Of a stretch of DNA of 64,000 bases, positions 37,301 to 46,446 are shown piece after piece (the stretch's first letter is position 1; every line of letters begins with the position of its first letter). Under the pieces are notes generated by a model. The model was not told the DNA's origin. It worked only from the letters and a program-made list of their open reading frames with translations, and made no database searches. Source of the stretch: Umbellularia californica (taxonomy: Eukaryota; Streptophyta; Magnoliopsida; Laurales; Lauraceae); NCBI GenBank assembly GCA_028538565.1, contig JAPQWN010000002.1:86668521-86732520 (forward strand), read 5' to 3'. Both the position numbers and the translations under genes were made by a program.

Positions 37301-40300
37301 CAAATTGACTCTTTATTCTTTATTGTTAGGATCATGGAGGATAACAGGGGGAATGCTTTCGAGGACATTATAAACGTATACTTATCATATTTACAAGTGA
37401 GACTTTTGCACATTGGTTATTTCTTATTTGTTTTTAAATCCTTTTACAATTAACAGTATAATTACATAGTGGTTTAATTTGCTTCAATTTTTCTTTCTTT
37501 CATGCTATTTCTACATCAAAAGTTTAATTTTTTAAAAATAATGATACGTTTGCATTCTGTTAGCCCCATAGAAAGGAATTATGCCAACAAATGTTGTTCT
37601 CATTTCTCATTTTGGCAGTCTGTTGATCCTTCAAATATTGATTTGTAGTTGTGGCAATTTGTTTTGATATGATTATGATAGCATTAGAAGGGATATAATA
37701 TTAGAATGTTAGCTGACTTGAAATACTTGGTCAGTCTTATCTTGACTCAAATCAAAGCTTGATTGTGTGCGATTTAATGTGGTTTTTCTCTTGATCTAGA
37801 GTTGCTTCCCTGATGTCAAAAAACCTTTAAAAAAAAAGCTTACTTCCCATACTTGTGTTTGGTCGAGGGTGTGAACTTGTGTGTTGTATGGTTCAACCCT
37901 ATATGGTCATGTGGTTTAAATACTTCTTTTTTGTTGGTGTTGATGATGTCTTTTATCCTTGGTGTGGAAGTCAATGCTTGCGTCTCAAAGCAGGTGCTCT
38001 TTTCACACTTCAAACACTTCTATTCCTTATAGAAACTAGATGTGGCACAACCTCGGATCCTTGATCAGAAAATAGACCAATCTCCCAAGGGATTGATTGA
38101 ATCCAGAGCTGGATTCCGGCGCTAGGGTGCACTCAAAATCATAGAACACATCATAACTGTAGAAAACTTGGATAACTCTTTTGATTAATTCGAATAAGCA
38201 TAAGCAACTACAATGGGGACTCAACTATGTATAGAGAACTAAGGAGTAGAATTGTTTCTCAGCAAACGAGACTTTCTAAATAAGATAGGAAACTAGCTAA
38301 TCCTAATCAAACAATAAAATTAGAAATAGTTCCCTGATTTAACAAGGAATAAAAATAGAAATAGGATAAAAAGGGAATGCGACAATAGCTCTCAGTCAAT
38401 TGGGCCTGTGGACTGAACCTAATGGACAGGGTTATCTCTGAGTCAACATGTGGGCCCAGTTGATTTCTTGGGCGTGGTCTGTACTGCATCAAGGTGGACT
38501 ACATTGTGTACATGTGCTGGCTGGTTTTTGCTGCAACATCAACAACAACCACTCTTTCTTAATTAGTAAATTACTTTTTCGTTTTGATGTTAATTTCTCA
38601 TTTTGCCCTTTTTTTTTAGGTGACTGTAGTAAATCCTGCCATGGAATCAGCTTTGCATATTCTGCAGAAGTTTGCATTTGATGTACGGGAAGGAAAAATC
38701 TCAGACGATCGACTGCGTTTTGGTGCACCTTGGAGACATCCACCACGAACAGTTGATGCAACCCAGTGCTTGCAGTGGGCAAAGCTTCAATTAATGGATT
38801 TTGTTCAGTCTTTAGTCAGTGCTGAATTTGGGGTAATATTTTATGTCACTATAGTGATGTTCATTGCCTTCTATTTGTTTGTGAACAAGCTAGTGATTTT
38901 TTCTTTTTGAAATGCAACTGCTTGCTGCTTAGTTGAATCTGCCACTCTGTTGTGGATATTGAAAAAAAAAAAAACCCTATTCTATGATTCTAAGATAAGG
39001 ATACAGATGCCAACTCTGATACAGGGATTGAATATATGATTCTGCACTTCTGAAAATCTAAGACAAGGCTACCCTAATTTTTTCTTTAGAACATTTCTGA
39101 ATTTAATGAAATTATTGTTGTTCACATTCTTTGCTAACTCTTTTTTTTATTTTATTTTATGTTGACAAGTAAGAAAAGTAAAATAACTCAGTGAAATAAT
39201 GGACTAGGAAGTAGGATATGCCGAACTTGTACCCTAGAAGTATAGGTGCAATATTGATTACCAATACGAATATTGTATTGGTTCGACATGGATACGCTGG
39301 GTTTCCGGGTATCATGGTATTATTAGATATCGATGTAGTTGGGATAACAAGCCTTTAAATTTGAAATTATGCATACAAATTTTGATTGCCGGGGAATGCC
39401 AGAAAGATCTGGAGTCAATTTCCCATGGAGAATTATTGATCATGACCTGAGGATTTGAAGCTGCTTCCTCCACCTCTATTCTGAGTTTAAAGAATGCTTC
39501 CCCTCATAGCTGACTATCTTAGGCAATCTTTATGATTGATCACAAAGAATTAGTTACTGGACAAAATTCTGCCATCCCTGTCCTAGGTTTTTAATCAACC
39601 TCCATAACAGGAACCAAAGAGTCACCTAATGTTCGGAGAACCTTTTCACTCCAAGAGCGAAGGGGAATACCAACAAACCAAACCCAAACAGGTTCTAATT
39701 AAGGTCCAAGAACCTCTGAGGATCAAGACGACTAAAAGGCTCATCATACAGGGAACTACCACCATGCTGAACTAATTTTGCTGATTCAGGATCATGAGGA
39801 ATCATCCATAAGTGCACTGCGCTTAGCCTACTTATGTTTGAGTACAAAACCAAGCCACTGGAGCAACCATTGACTTGCATATTCTTCTGTTATTCCCAAT
39901 GAGGGTACTGTTCCAGTGAAGATATTCGATATCTCAACTTTAAGAGCCTGTGAAAATAGTCTATTTACTCTCACCATCCCACCAATGCCACCCAACATTC
40001 ATAGCACCGCTAAGAGCCTGTGAAAATAGTCTATTTACTCTCACCATCCCACAAATGCCACCCAACATTCATAGCACCGCCACCCATCACCTGATGGAAT
40101 CTGGTTGATCCTACAGGAGCATGCTAGTAAGACCCCTCAGATCAATTCTTACCAGCACGGCGGCATCAGTCTGCCTATAGCTTTCCTTCTCATGTATCCA
40201 ACTGTTCTCCACTGGCCCAGACCTAGGACTATATATCTTCTTGTCACGCATTAATCTTTCATTTAAATTTACTACAGCCCTTTGAACCTCCCCTCCAAAT

Positions 40301-43300
40301 TTAAACCAAACAAAACCTTGGAATAAACACATCAAAAACTTTCCCTGCTTCTTTAAGAACTACTTGAACGTTGGAAACAGAGATAAGTTCTGAAAGATCA
40401 CCAACAAATCAGGACCAAGGATCCCTTATCCGCTGATGACTACCCATAATTGCATCGACATTACTTCATATCATTGTTGAAAAATCTGATTGACTTGCTA
40501 ATTTTTGAATCATTCTGGATGCAGCTTTCAGAATGAAAATATCACCTTCAAAATCCTTATAGACATTATTTCCAATATTCAATTTCTAGTTTTGCAAAGG
40601 CTCTCTCTCTCTCTCTCTCTCTCGGTTTTTTTTTTTAATGGTCAAAGGCTTTTTCTCATTCATATTAGGAAGTAGCAATGTGCTTGAAAATGAAGGCTAT
40701 TGAAAAATAAGGGAAATTAATAAGGTTACCCATGGGAAAGAAGACAGGTAGTGTTGATGCATGTCAAACATCAAACTAATAGAACAATATAGATGTAAAG
40801 AATAATTTGTTGCTAAGCAGTATACACCGACCTACAGATTGTTTTTTCTGGAAACGTTTTCGCCATTAGGGACTTGTACTCTGCAAGAAGTCCCTTATCC
40901 TATCTGCAAACAGGGATTCACTTCTTTACCAACTTGGTATGAAGAATATTTTTCTTCACATTTATCTTCAGGAGGAAGCGTACATAGGAACTCCGCCCAG
41001 TTTATGATTCAGGGGGAGGACAAAGTATGTAGGTTAAAGAAGATTATCTAAAGTATCAAGCAATCACTCCTGATTCCATAATTTCGGTGAGGTCCTGTGG
41101 AAGGTAGGTTCAAGTGCATATTGCATATTCCATATTCCATCAAATGTGAAAAATGTATCAGCTGGTCTTCATATTTATGTTGATACCATTGTTTCGGGTA
41201 ATTATGCACAAATAGATTCAAATTTGATGAAATATCTCATTAGAGTGTTTGAAATTAAAGACCTGGGATTTATTGGAATACTCCCTAGGTATTGAGGTTG
41301 CAAGGTGAGGATGAGGGACTTGTTCTCACAAAGGAACTGTACTCTGGGCCTTTTATAAAAGACTAGAATGCTTTGATCTATGCTTGTATTGGAGCTAATC
41401 ATTTACTATATATGAGTAAGTCTAAATGCTTTTGGGTTGATTTAGAGATTTGTTGTGAGACTAACATACCTATCCATAAACAAATCAGATATTCTTTACA
41501 TAATTGTAGTTGTAAGCTAGCTTATGATTCCATGCATGCTCCATGCCGAGAATCAGTTTATTGGATTCTCAGATGCTTGTAGAACAGCAGAAGTCACCAG
41601 CAAATGGCTTCTTAATTCAAAGCATGATTATTTTGATCTTTATATCTTCCCAAATTCGGACTGTGCAAGATGTGAGTACAACAAATAGGTCTACCTTAGG
41701 TTACTTTATGTTTGTGGGAAAAAAATTATTGCTTTGGCGAAGCAACATGTTGTGGCTCGATTAGTAAGAAGCACCCTCAAGCTATATTGCGCATGGAAGT
41801 TATGAGGTGCTGTGGCAAAGAATTTTTATATTTGGGGTTGCAGTTCCGGTTCCTGTAATAGCATATGTAGATAATTGTCCAACCTTGTGCTTTGCCAATA
41901 ATCTAATTTTGCATGAAAGGACTGAGCATATTGAGGGCGATTGTTGTTTCATGCGGGAGAAGGGATAACCATTGTTATTGTCTTGTTTATGTCTGATCCA
42001 AGCATTAGTTGGCTGACTTGTTCACCAAAGAGATTTTAAGAACATGCTTCAGAATTCATTGACCAAGCCGAGCATGATTAATGTCTATCTCCGCTTTTGG
42101 TATACTTTGTATTTCTTATGGGGTGTAAAGGGAGCAAGGATATGTATGTCATTTTTTGTTTTGGTCAAGTATGGAGTAATAAAGCTTGGGCTTAGTCAAA
42201 CAACCAAGTTCATTTGCATGTGCATATATACACAAACATTTGCAAGCACAAGTTAATCCTCTATTTAACTGTGGTGTGGGTTCCTCTGTGTGTGTGTGTG
42301 TGGGTGGAGGCTGCTCTGCTGGGCTACATGGTGCCTAAATCATTTTAAAAACCATATACTGATATTCTTATCTATTGGAGCCATTCATAAGTTATCTCTT
42401 ACTCCAATAATATAGCCTTAAAAAAAAAAACTAAAATCAAAACATTCAATATAACTAAAAGTTCCCACCTGCCTCAGCCACTTTTTGCTGTTATGGTTAC
42501 ATCAATTGCATCAATCATAGAACCTAGGTCTTGGACAGCCTACCCAGGCCAGATTGTTGACGATGATAATATTTTGGAATAACTTTTAATAGTGAAATAC
42601 CAATAGGAAAGTGTTACATGATTATTGTACCCAAAAAAAAAAAAAAAAAACAAAAAACAAAAACCAGATACATGATTGCATGACATCTTAGTCGACATGG
42701 TACAAAATAATTAAAGAATTTCATCATGATATTAGCCTAGGAGGGTGGTCAGCACTGTACCATTTTGATATCCTGAACCATCAGAATAAATTCGCTGAAA
42801 AAGAAACCCAGAGGACTATCGTTGGTTGGGGTGGTGCACCTTCAGTGTTGAGAGATTACGCTATGCCCTACTGTTTATTGTCAATGCAATTTGGCACCAA
42901 CCTGTGCAATTCTGTAACTTTTTCTTTGGGTAACTTAATGAGATATACTCTCCAACGAAGATGACCTTTAGCTTCTACATTTGTTAGCATTTCTGGAAAG
43001 CCATTCCTTTAGGTACCATTCTGATTATTGAAGTGTTTTTCATAATTTTGGAGGCTATTTTCATCACAACAGTTGTGTTTAAAATTAATATGTTCTGACA
43101 AATGGTCTAGCGTGTAGCTTCTATCTTTGAGTGAAACCTCTGTTCATGTTGTTTAATTGTTCTTGTGGAACTTTTCTCAACTTAGTGATATATATTATCC
43201 TGCTTCATTCACCTTACCCATACTGCTTTTGTTTAGGTCAATTATCTGTATGACTGCAGCATGGAGATACTGGATGATCCTTCTGCGACTGCAATGATGG

Positions 43301-44814
43301 AGGTACTCAGCTTTCTCAATCAGTTTTGGAAGCAATTTTGTGGGGTCTTCAGCCTAGTAGAATGCAGTGTTATTGCTGACAAGGGCCTGTAACATAGTGT
43401 AAAGGTGCTCATTATGAGGTTGCAGGGTTCAAGTCATGGTATCTATCAGAGATAAAAAATAGTAATAGTAGTAAATTAAAAAATAAAAAGAAAAAGTAGC
43501 GTTTGCACTTTCTGTCCACCCTTGCTTTGTTATACGTGGAGCCCACTGTTCAGTGGTCCTTGGTGTGTGTGCTGGCTCCCAGATAGATCCTAACCCTTCA
43601 ATTTTGGCACTTTTTCTGGGCAGCTGCTACATTCTCCTGGATCATCTAGTTGTGCCCCCAATAGATGAGTTAAGATATATTCTGATCGGGGCTTGGGCCA
43701 TTCTACGTCAATGGTGGGTCATATTAGGCCAGTGATCCGGACACAACCATGTTTTCACCAAAGTCACCTGGTTAATGGTTCGACCAATTTTCATTTGAGT
43801 TCACAATTCATAATTTGAGAGTTAATTTGATCCAAGAATTTGATGGGCCAGGTTCATTTGATTTCCTTTTCTATTCATCTGATTTGGAGTTCGAACTTGA
43901 AAGTTTGATGTACTAATTCATTTGAGTCCATGCTATATATCTATCACTAGGGCCCAGATCTAGAATTCAAACAACTCAGAATTACTGTCCGTCCTCATAT
44001 TAACTTTGGGCAACTTTTTGTCCAATGAGAGTTGGGCCTACGATCAATCCGATTAGTTATAGATCATCATGAACACGTTGCCCCAACAAAACAAGACCAA
44101 AGTAAAATCCTGTGTTTTACAGGTGACCAATCTTTGGTTGGGGCCGACTTTGAATAGGTGCAAACTAGTGTTATAAATAGTGATGCATTGCTTTTGAGTG
44201 GCCTGGATTTCTTAAGTGGGCCCCACTGATGTAATTATTGAACCTATCTCAGAATTTTGTGATGAAGTGTGCCAACCAAACTGCAAAGTTATATTATATT
44301 ATATTTTTATTTTTTTAAATTAATTGCTTACTGTTCATGGGATTTATCAGCGACTAGGCAACCATGGGCCCCACATGTACTGCAACAGGCTGTGCCTCAA
44401 ACTGTTGACACTCACTTTGGTATAGCTGCTTTTAGTTGAGCAGCATGATATGATTTTTTTGTCATGTCACTATCAGTTTTTTTTTTTTTTTTTTTGGTGT
44501 GTGTGTGTGTGGGGCATGCCACTATGAGGATCTTGTACAACTAGTTCATTATCTTTGTGAAAAGATAGTCCTGCAGGGCATAGTTTTTAAAATCGGAATC
44601 ATATCGCAAATCGTTCATACCCATGAATCGAATCTAATTGCAAATCGTATCGTGAATCGTAGGATTTTTTTATTTTTCTCATAAAAAATGAAAAATACTT
44701 AAAAAGTAAAAGAAAAAGACGAAAGTAATTATTCATAACGATCAATTTTTCCATTTATAGTAGTATAAATATAATAACAAGTAAGTCTATCATATAATCA
44801 TATCAAGAACATCA

Positions 44815-44868
<54 letters not shown>

Positions 44869-46318
44869 GAAATAAATGATGTGTCAATAGTTAAATAAGT
44901 TTAAAGTATCAATATATATTTTTTATTATCTTTAAATCAAAAGATAAAAATAAAATAAAATCCAAACCATCAATCTTACATGGTAGGATATCTTTTAAAG
45001 TTAAGAAAGTGTTCATGAAGAAAAAAAACCAAAATAGATTAAAAAAAGAAGATATAAACAAGTACCATACGTACAGTCGAATGCTTTAGTTAAATGCATA
45101 TTCTTTATTCATCTTTAAAACCTTATCAAAGCTGTAAAAAATTCTTACGAGATTTCGTTAACTACTAAATAACCTTTTGAAAATACAAGCGATAAAAGAA
45201 AGAGAGAATAAAGAAAGAAAAAATGTAAAAGATTATTAATATTAGCTTATTGGTTATAGCCATTCTTGCTTAGTCGAATCGCTTGAATCGTAAGATTCAA
45301 TGAAACGAGTATCGAATCGTAGGATTCACACCTGAATCCTAAGATTTATTTGTAAATGGGATTCATTACATAGATACGAATCGTTTTCCTTAAAATTTGG
45401 GATACGAATTGGGATTCGGGATACGAATCGTAGGATTCTGATAACTATGCTGCAGGGCACTATACATGTGGAGAATCACCTGACTATTGTACTTTGATAT
45501 ATCTGTACCATAGCACATTAGATATATACAGTGGTATTGAAGATTGTAACGACCCAAGATGATGGACAATGGTAGAGATTTTCTTCTTTAGATCTTAAGA
45601 TCTCTCCATTTAAGGTCATCCATTTCCACCACATTTGCTCTTCTTTCTCAAAAATCTTGTTAATGTTGTCCTCTTTCCCAGGTTGGCTTATTATATATGC
45701 AGCGAGATCCATCTTTCATTCGTCCCATTTCTCGAGGTATTCAGAGGTGTCTTGTCAGATGGTGAGTTATTTTAACTTGTCCATGGCTATGAATTTGATC
45801 TGGTCGGTCATTCTATGGGCCATGGTTCAAAATAGCTACGTAGCGGTTGCATTATCGGCCGTAGCAGTTGAGGTTGTTACACTATTTTGAAAATAGCAAT
45901 GCTACGGTCTAAAACCTAATAGAGCCAAGCAATTTTAATTTATAACACTAATTTTTTTCTTTCTTCTCCTCAATAGCCTTTTTCTATAGTTGTTTCTACC
46001 CTTAAATGGTTCCAAATCACTTAAAAAATACAAGATTGGTTGCTACACAAGATTTGGATTTTTTTAACACTAAATAAATTCATATTGCTGCACCGCTACG
46101 TATCGCCCACTAGGTAGCGTTTTGGCCAATGTCTGCTATGCGTGCCGCAACTGTTATTTTTATCCTTGCTATCGGATTTCATACGTATGCTGTTTGGCTG
46201 CAGGTTGGTTCAGGAACGGATGCAAATGAGCTTTCAGCAGTCACTCCAATATCTTTGGCAACGAGTTATACGCGGCCGCTACTATCGCCATTTGATGAAA
46301 GAAGTTGGCTATAAATAG
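22756..46318 (+). CDS. P-loop NTPase gene, 11 exons, 560 residues
   Basis: The exons are 22756-22894, 22984-23612, 26942-27102, 27596-27656, 27810-27875, 28031-28116, 37330-37396, 38620-38832, 43237-43302, 45682-45761 and 46204-46318. All junctions are GT..AG and all join in frame to 1,683 coding bases ending in TAG. The Walker A motif GPRGVGKT is at residues 34-41, a Walker-B-like strand LVLNNID at 259-265, and a sensor-1-like strand ILITSD at 304-309. I see no signal peptide or membrane segment. The protein matches the plant family usually annotated only as 'P-loop containing nucleoside triphosphate hydrolase'; its substrate is not known to me. ATP binding follows from the motifs, anything further is inference. 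The gene spans 23.6 kb because its introns hold transposons; all exons themselves are intact. Confidence 0.93.
22984..23612 (+). CDS. NTPase exon 2 (largest exon)
   Basis: Residues 47-256, starting LLDNWNKGPHITGYVDFA and ending AAEIDYFQ. It contains the conserved-looking NKWHGLNGALRRIL and AHLNRTGGYSRSLANS stretches. The donor is GTTGGT at 23613. The exon is more GC-rich than its surroundings. Confidence 0.92.
24612..26260. mobile_element. Mutator-like element with 9-bp target duplication, intron 2
   Basis: The element proper is 24621-26251 (1,631 bp). Its left arm (TTTCAAAATAGGGCTTGG near 24628) pairs with the right arm, and the inverted similarity continues for about 200 bp. A perfect 9-bp duplication TTTGTTTAT lies at 24612-24620 and 26252-26260, the Mutator hallmark. 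The interior (about 24840-26030) is purine-rich with many GATGGTGATG-like phrases, gives a 158-codon minus-strand frame of low complexity, and encodes no transposase. A TRIM element sits inside at 25618-25936. The interior could be captured host sequence (a Pack-MULE), but I recognise no donor gene. Confidence 0.85.
25613..25941 (+). mobile_element. TRIM (miniature LTR retrotransposon) nested in the Mutator-like element
   Basis: Two direct repeats of about 100 bp (25618-25722 and 25835-25936) both begin TGTTGAGGAGTGGG and share CTCGAGGTTTTGGTACGAAT. Two bases after the first comes TGGTATCAGAGCC (25725-25737), a primer-binding site complementary to initiator tRNA-Met. Just before the second is the purine tract GAGGGGGAG (polypurine tract). 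The interior is only about 110 bp and non-coding. A 5-bp repeat GAGAG flanks it (25613-25617 and 25937-25941). The LTRs end in TAA rather than CA, so the exact inner borders are uncertain. Confidence 0.75.
26942..27102 (+). CDS. NTPase exon 3 (Walker-B-like strand)
   Basis: Residues 257-309, starting PKLVLNNIDVLRKEVLTDDS and ending at VILITSD plus two bases of the next Gly codon. The acceptor is GAGCAG and the donor GTATGA. Confidence 0.9.
27425..27537 (-). mobile_element. tRNA-derived SINE, intron 3
   Basis: Read on the minus strand, GATGACCTAGTGGTAAAGGC gives an A box and GGGATCGATCCC gives a B box, about 30 bp apart. The sequence ends in a run of A (the T-run at 27417-27425 on the + strand). 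The B box lies within a palindrome, CCAGGGATCGATCCCTGG. It is too divergent for a tRNA gene. The target duplication is unclear. Confidence 0.55.
27596..27656 (+). CDS. NTPase exon 4
   Basis: Completes a Gly codon and reads YYSYQASRDFGFPDVFISRE. The donor is GTAAAC. Confidence 0.9.
27810..27875 (+). CDS. NTPase exon 5
   Basis: Reads TFGWTPQEAKMHMVTDFFSE plus two residues, a 66-bp phase-0 exon with donor GTGAGC. Confidence 0.9.
28031..28116 (+). CDS. NTPase exon 6
   Basis: Starts WKVISEVLGPNTRHLSELYA and ends in YYQ plus two bases of a Lys codon. The donor is GTACTC, before the 9.2 kb intron 6. Confidence 0.88.
28189..28220. repeat. (ATT)n microsatellite
   Basis: About ten ATT units lie just inside intron 6. 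Confidence 0.9.
28315..28380. repeat. Compound (TC)n(TA)n(CTAT)n microsatellite
   Basis: Three simple repeats in succession in intron 6. Confidence 0.9.
29369..30438. mobile_element. PIF/Harbinger-type element, intron 6
   Basis: The element proper is 29372-30435 (1,064 bp). It starts GGGGTCATTTGTCTGCATTG and ends with CAAACGACCCC, the inverted counterpart. TTA flanks both sides (29369-29371 and 30436-30438). The interior contains two related blocks of about 375 bp in tandem (about 29540-29815 and 29905-30185), both including CTCAAAATC and GGTTCAGAT-like phrases. No transposase. A degraded tRNA-like segment (TAGCACAGTTGG, about 29320) lies just upstream. Confidence 0.8.
31200..31923 (+). pseudogene. 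Outer L1 LINE relic, 5' part (zinc-binding RT domain and start of RNase H)
   Basis: Broken frames read like the C-terminal part of a plant L1 ORF2. A zf-RVT-like stretch includes LCVVPEGR/CVLCQKEGNTIDHLFLPC near 31450-31510. The RNase H start VLKFNIDDFARGKL lies at about 31883-31924. There it is cut by the RTE element and resumes at 36393. Several stops and frameshifts are present. The 5' edge near 31200 is approximate. Confidence 0.75.
32657..32726 (+). repeat. Micro-insertion with 14-bp duplicated flanks inside the RTE endonuclease
   Basis: AATTCCAACTAGTG (32657-32670) recurs as AATTCCAATTAGTG (32713-32726). Between them are 42 bases that begin GAATTTTCACTAGTTGGAAA and end in an A-rich TTAAAAAATA. 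Comparison with the expected RTE reading shows that this block is extra. A duplication of this size next to an A-rich end resembles a very short target-primed insertion. Confidence 0.5.
33406..34823 (+). mobile_element. Inner L1 LINE, 5'-truncated, with identical target duplication
   Basis: The element proper is about 33422-34810. It starts inside ORF2, with a reading like RRIRFWNDEWCGQTALYHQF. After one frameshift near 33655 it has an open stretch of 221 codons (33667-34332) that includes KGWFSVKSFYNAL and the zinc-binding region HHLLIHCPFAYRVW. RNase H follows (KLNFDGSFVRSLRKGGIGGV at about 34334) with further stops. It ends in a T-run, AATAAATAAAAA and a short poly(A). The direct repeat TGTATTAAGAGCA occurs at 33409-33421 and 34811-34823; three preceding A bases may extend it to 16. 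It interrupts the RTE between endonuclease and RT. Confidence 0.88.
36393..36890 (+). pseudogene. Outer L1 LINE relic, 3' part (rest of RNase H)
   Basis: This is the continuation of the L1 cut at 31923. It resumes at GFTRDKLGPSRIGVVL, then reads EVLLVSSKHVGICDSNEAEA and, after a frameshift, RHEVTAANSMADTLAKQG, the end of a plant LINE RNase H. A short T/A-rich end is at about 36880-36905. Joined across the RTE, the RNase H domain is nearly complete. Confidence 0.75.
36906..37329. other. Intron 6 remainder
   Basis: No element is recognised between the L1 relic and exon 7. Confidence 0.4.
37330..37396 (+). CDS. NTPase exon 7 (67 bp, after the giant intron)
   Basis: Completes the Lys codon and reads IMEDNRGNAFEDIINVYLSY plus LQ. 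The acceptor is TTGTTAG and the donor GTGAGA. The phase fits both neighbours, which supports an exon that would otherwise be easy to miss. Confidence 0.88.
37397..38619. other. Intron 7
   Basis: The section 38040-38500 has the look of retrotransposon-derived sequence: repeated TAGGAAACTAG-type phrases and an end CTGTACTGCATCA. I find no proteins or paired ends, so it is left unnamed. Confidence 0.35.
38620..38832 (+). CDS. NTPase exon 8
   Basis: Residues 404-474, from VTVVNPAMESALHILQKFAF to SLVSAEFG. It contains RLRFGAPWRHPPRT. The acceptor follows a T-run ending TTTAG and the donor is GTAATA. Confidence 0.92.
39400..40440 (-). pseudogene. LINE ORF1-like relic (DUF4283 type), intron 8
   Basis: On the minus strand near 39690-39590 the translation reads VWVWFVGIPLRSWSEKVLRT followed by LGDS, the signature of the DUF4283 region found in ORF1 of plant L1 elements. 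Upstream in the same orientation, open stretches at 40335-40111 and 39880-39695 are broken by stops. There is no zinc knuckle visible. It is opposite in strand to the gene. The borders are approximate. Confidence 0.45.
39941..40080. repeat. 70-bp tandem duplication, one mismatch
   Basis: Two adjacent copies start TAAGAGCCTGTGAAAATAGT and end ATAGCACCGC (39941-40010 and 40011-40080). They differ at a single base, so the duplication is recent. Confidence 0.95.
40840..42080 (+). pseudogene. Copia RT and RNase H relic, intron 8
   Basis: Broken frames in order read LLYQLGMKNIFLHIYLQEEA (about 40918; the usual motif has DVKNAFLHG), GRTKYVG, then HIYVDTIVSG (RT active site, normally YVDD, at about 41175), VFEIKDLG, LGIEVA and LVLT. 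After that come SMHAPCRESVYWILR (about 41530), STLGYFMFVGKKLLLWRS, IAYVDNCPTLCFANN and LHERTEHIE (about 41920). This is the usual order of a Copia RT and RNase H. Many stops and frameshifts make it a dead fragment. No LTRs were found near it. Confidence 0.8.
42081..43236. other. Rest of intron 8
   Basis: Contains a (TG)n run at 42288-42302 and an A-run at 42634-42651. No element is recognised. Confidence 0.4.
43237..43302 (+). CDS. NTPase exon 9
   Basis: Reads VNYLYDCSMEILDDPSATAM plus ME. The acceptor is GTTTAG and the donor GTACTC. Confidence 0.9.
43383..43470 (+). mobile_element. Degraded tRNA-derived SINE, intron 9
   Basis: GTAACATAGTGTAAAGGTGC gives an A-box-like start and GGGTTCAAGTCATGG (about 43425) a B box. 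An A-rich stretch follows. It is similar in layout to the SINE at 20030. Confidence 0.4.
44571..45457. mobile_element. hAT-type element with 8-bp target duplication, intron 9
   Basis: The element proper is 44579-45449 (871 bp). It starts CATAGTTTTTAAAATCGGAA and ends GATTCTGATAACTATG, inverted counterparts. A perfect 8-bp duplication CTGCAGGG lies at 44571-44578 and 45450-45457, as hAT elements make. Subterminal repeats of AATCGTAGGATT and ATACGAATCG crowd both ends, like hAT transposase binding repeats. A (CA)n(TA)n tract is at 44817-44868. No coding region. Confidence 0.85.
45682..45761 (+). CDS. NTPase exon 10
   Basis: Reads VGLLYMQRDPSFIRPISRGI then QRCLVR plus two bases of a Trp codon. 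The acceptor is TCCCAG and the donor GTGAGT. Confidence 0.9.
45820..46190. other. Intron 10 repeat-like segment
   Basis: GCTACGTAGCGGTTGCATTA (about 45833) and the inverted CCGCTACGTATCGCCC (about 46092) suggest the ends of a decayed TIR element. It sits between exons 10 and 11 and may contribute to intron 10 only. Confidence 0.35.
46204..46318 (+). CDS. NTPase exon 11 (C-terminus)
   Basis: Completes the Trp codon and reads LVQERMQMSFQQSLQYLWQR, then ends YYRHLMKEVGYK and TAG. The tail is basic and Gln/Arg rich. No clear AATAAA signal is seen close downstream. Confidence 0.9.
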
Positions 46319-46446
46319 ACCTGTGAAGTATATGTCCATGGTTGTAGGTTGACCTTTTCTTCTCACCGTAGTTCCCAGCAATAGTTAATTCAAAGAGAAA
46401 AAAAGGAAAACGGGATTTGTGTGGTCCCTTTCTAAAAGACTAATAG

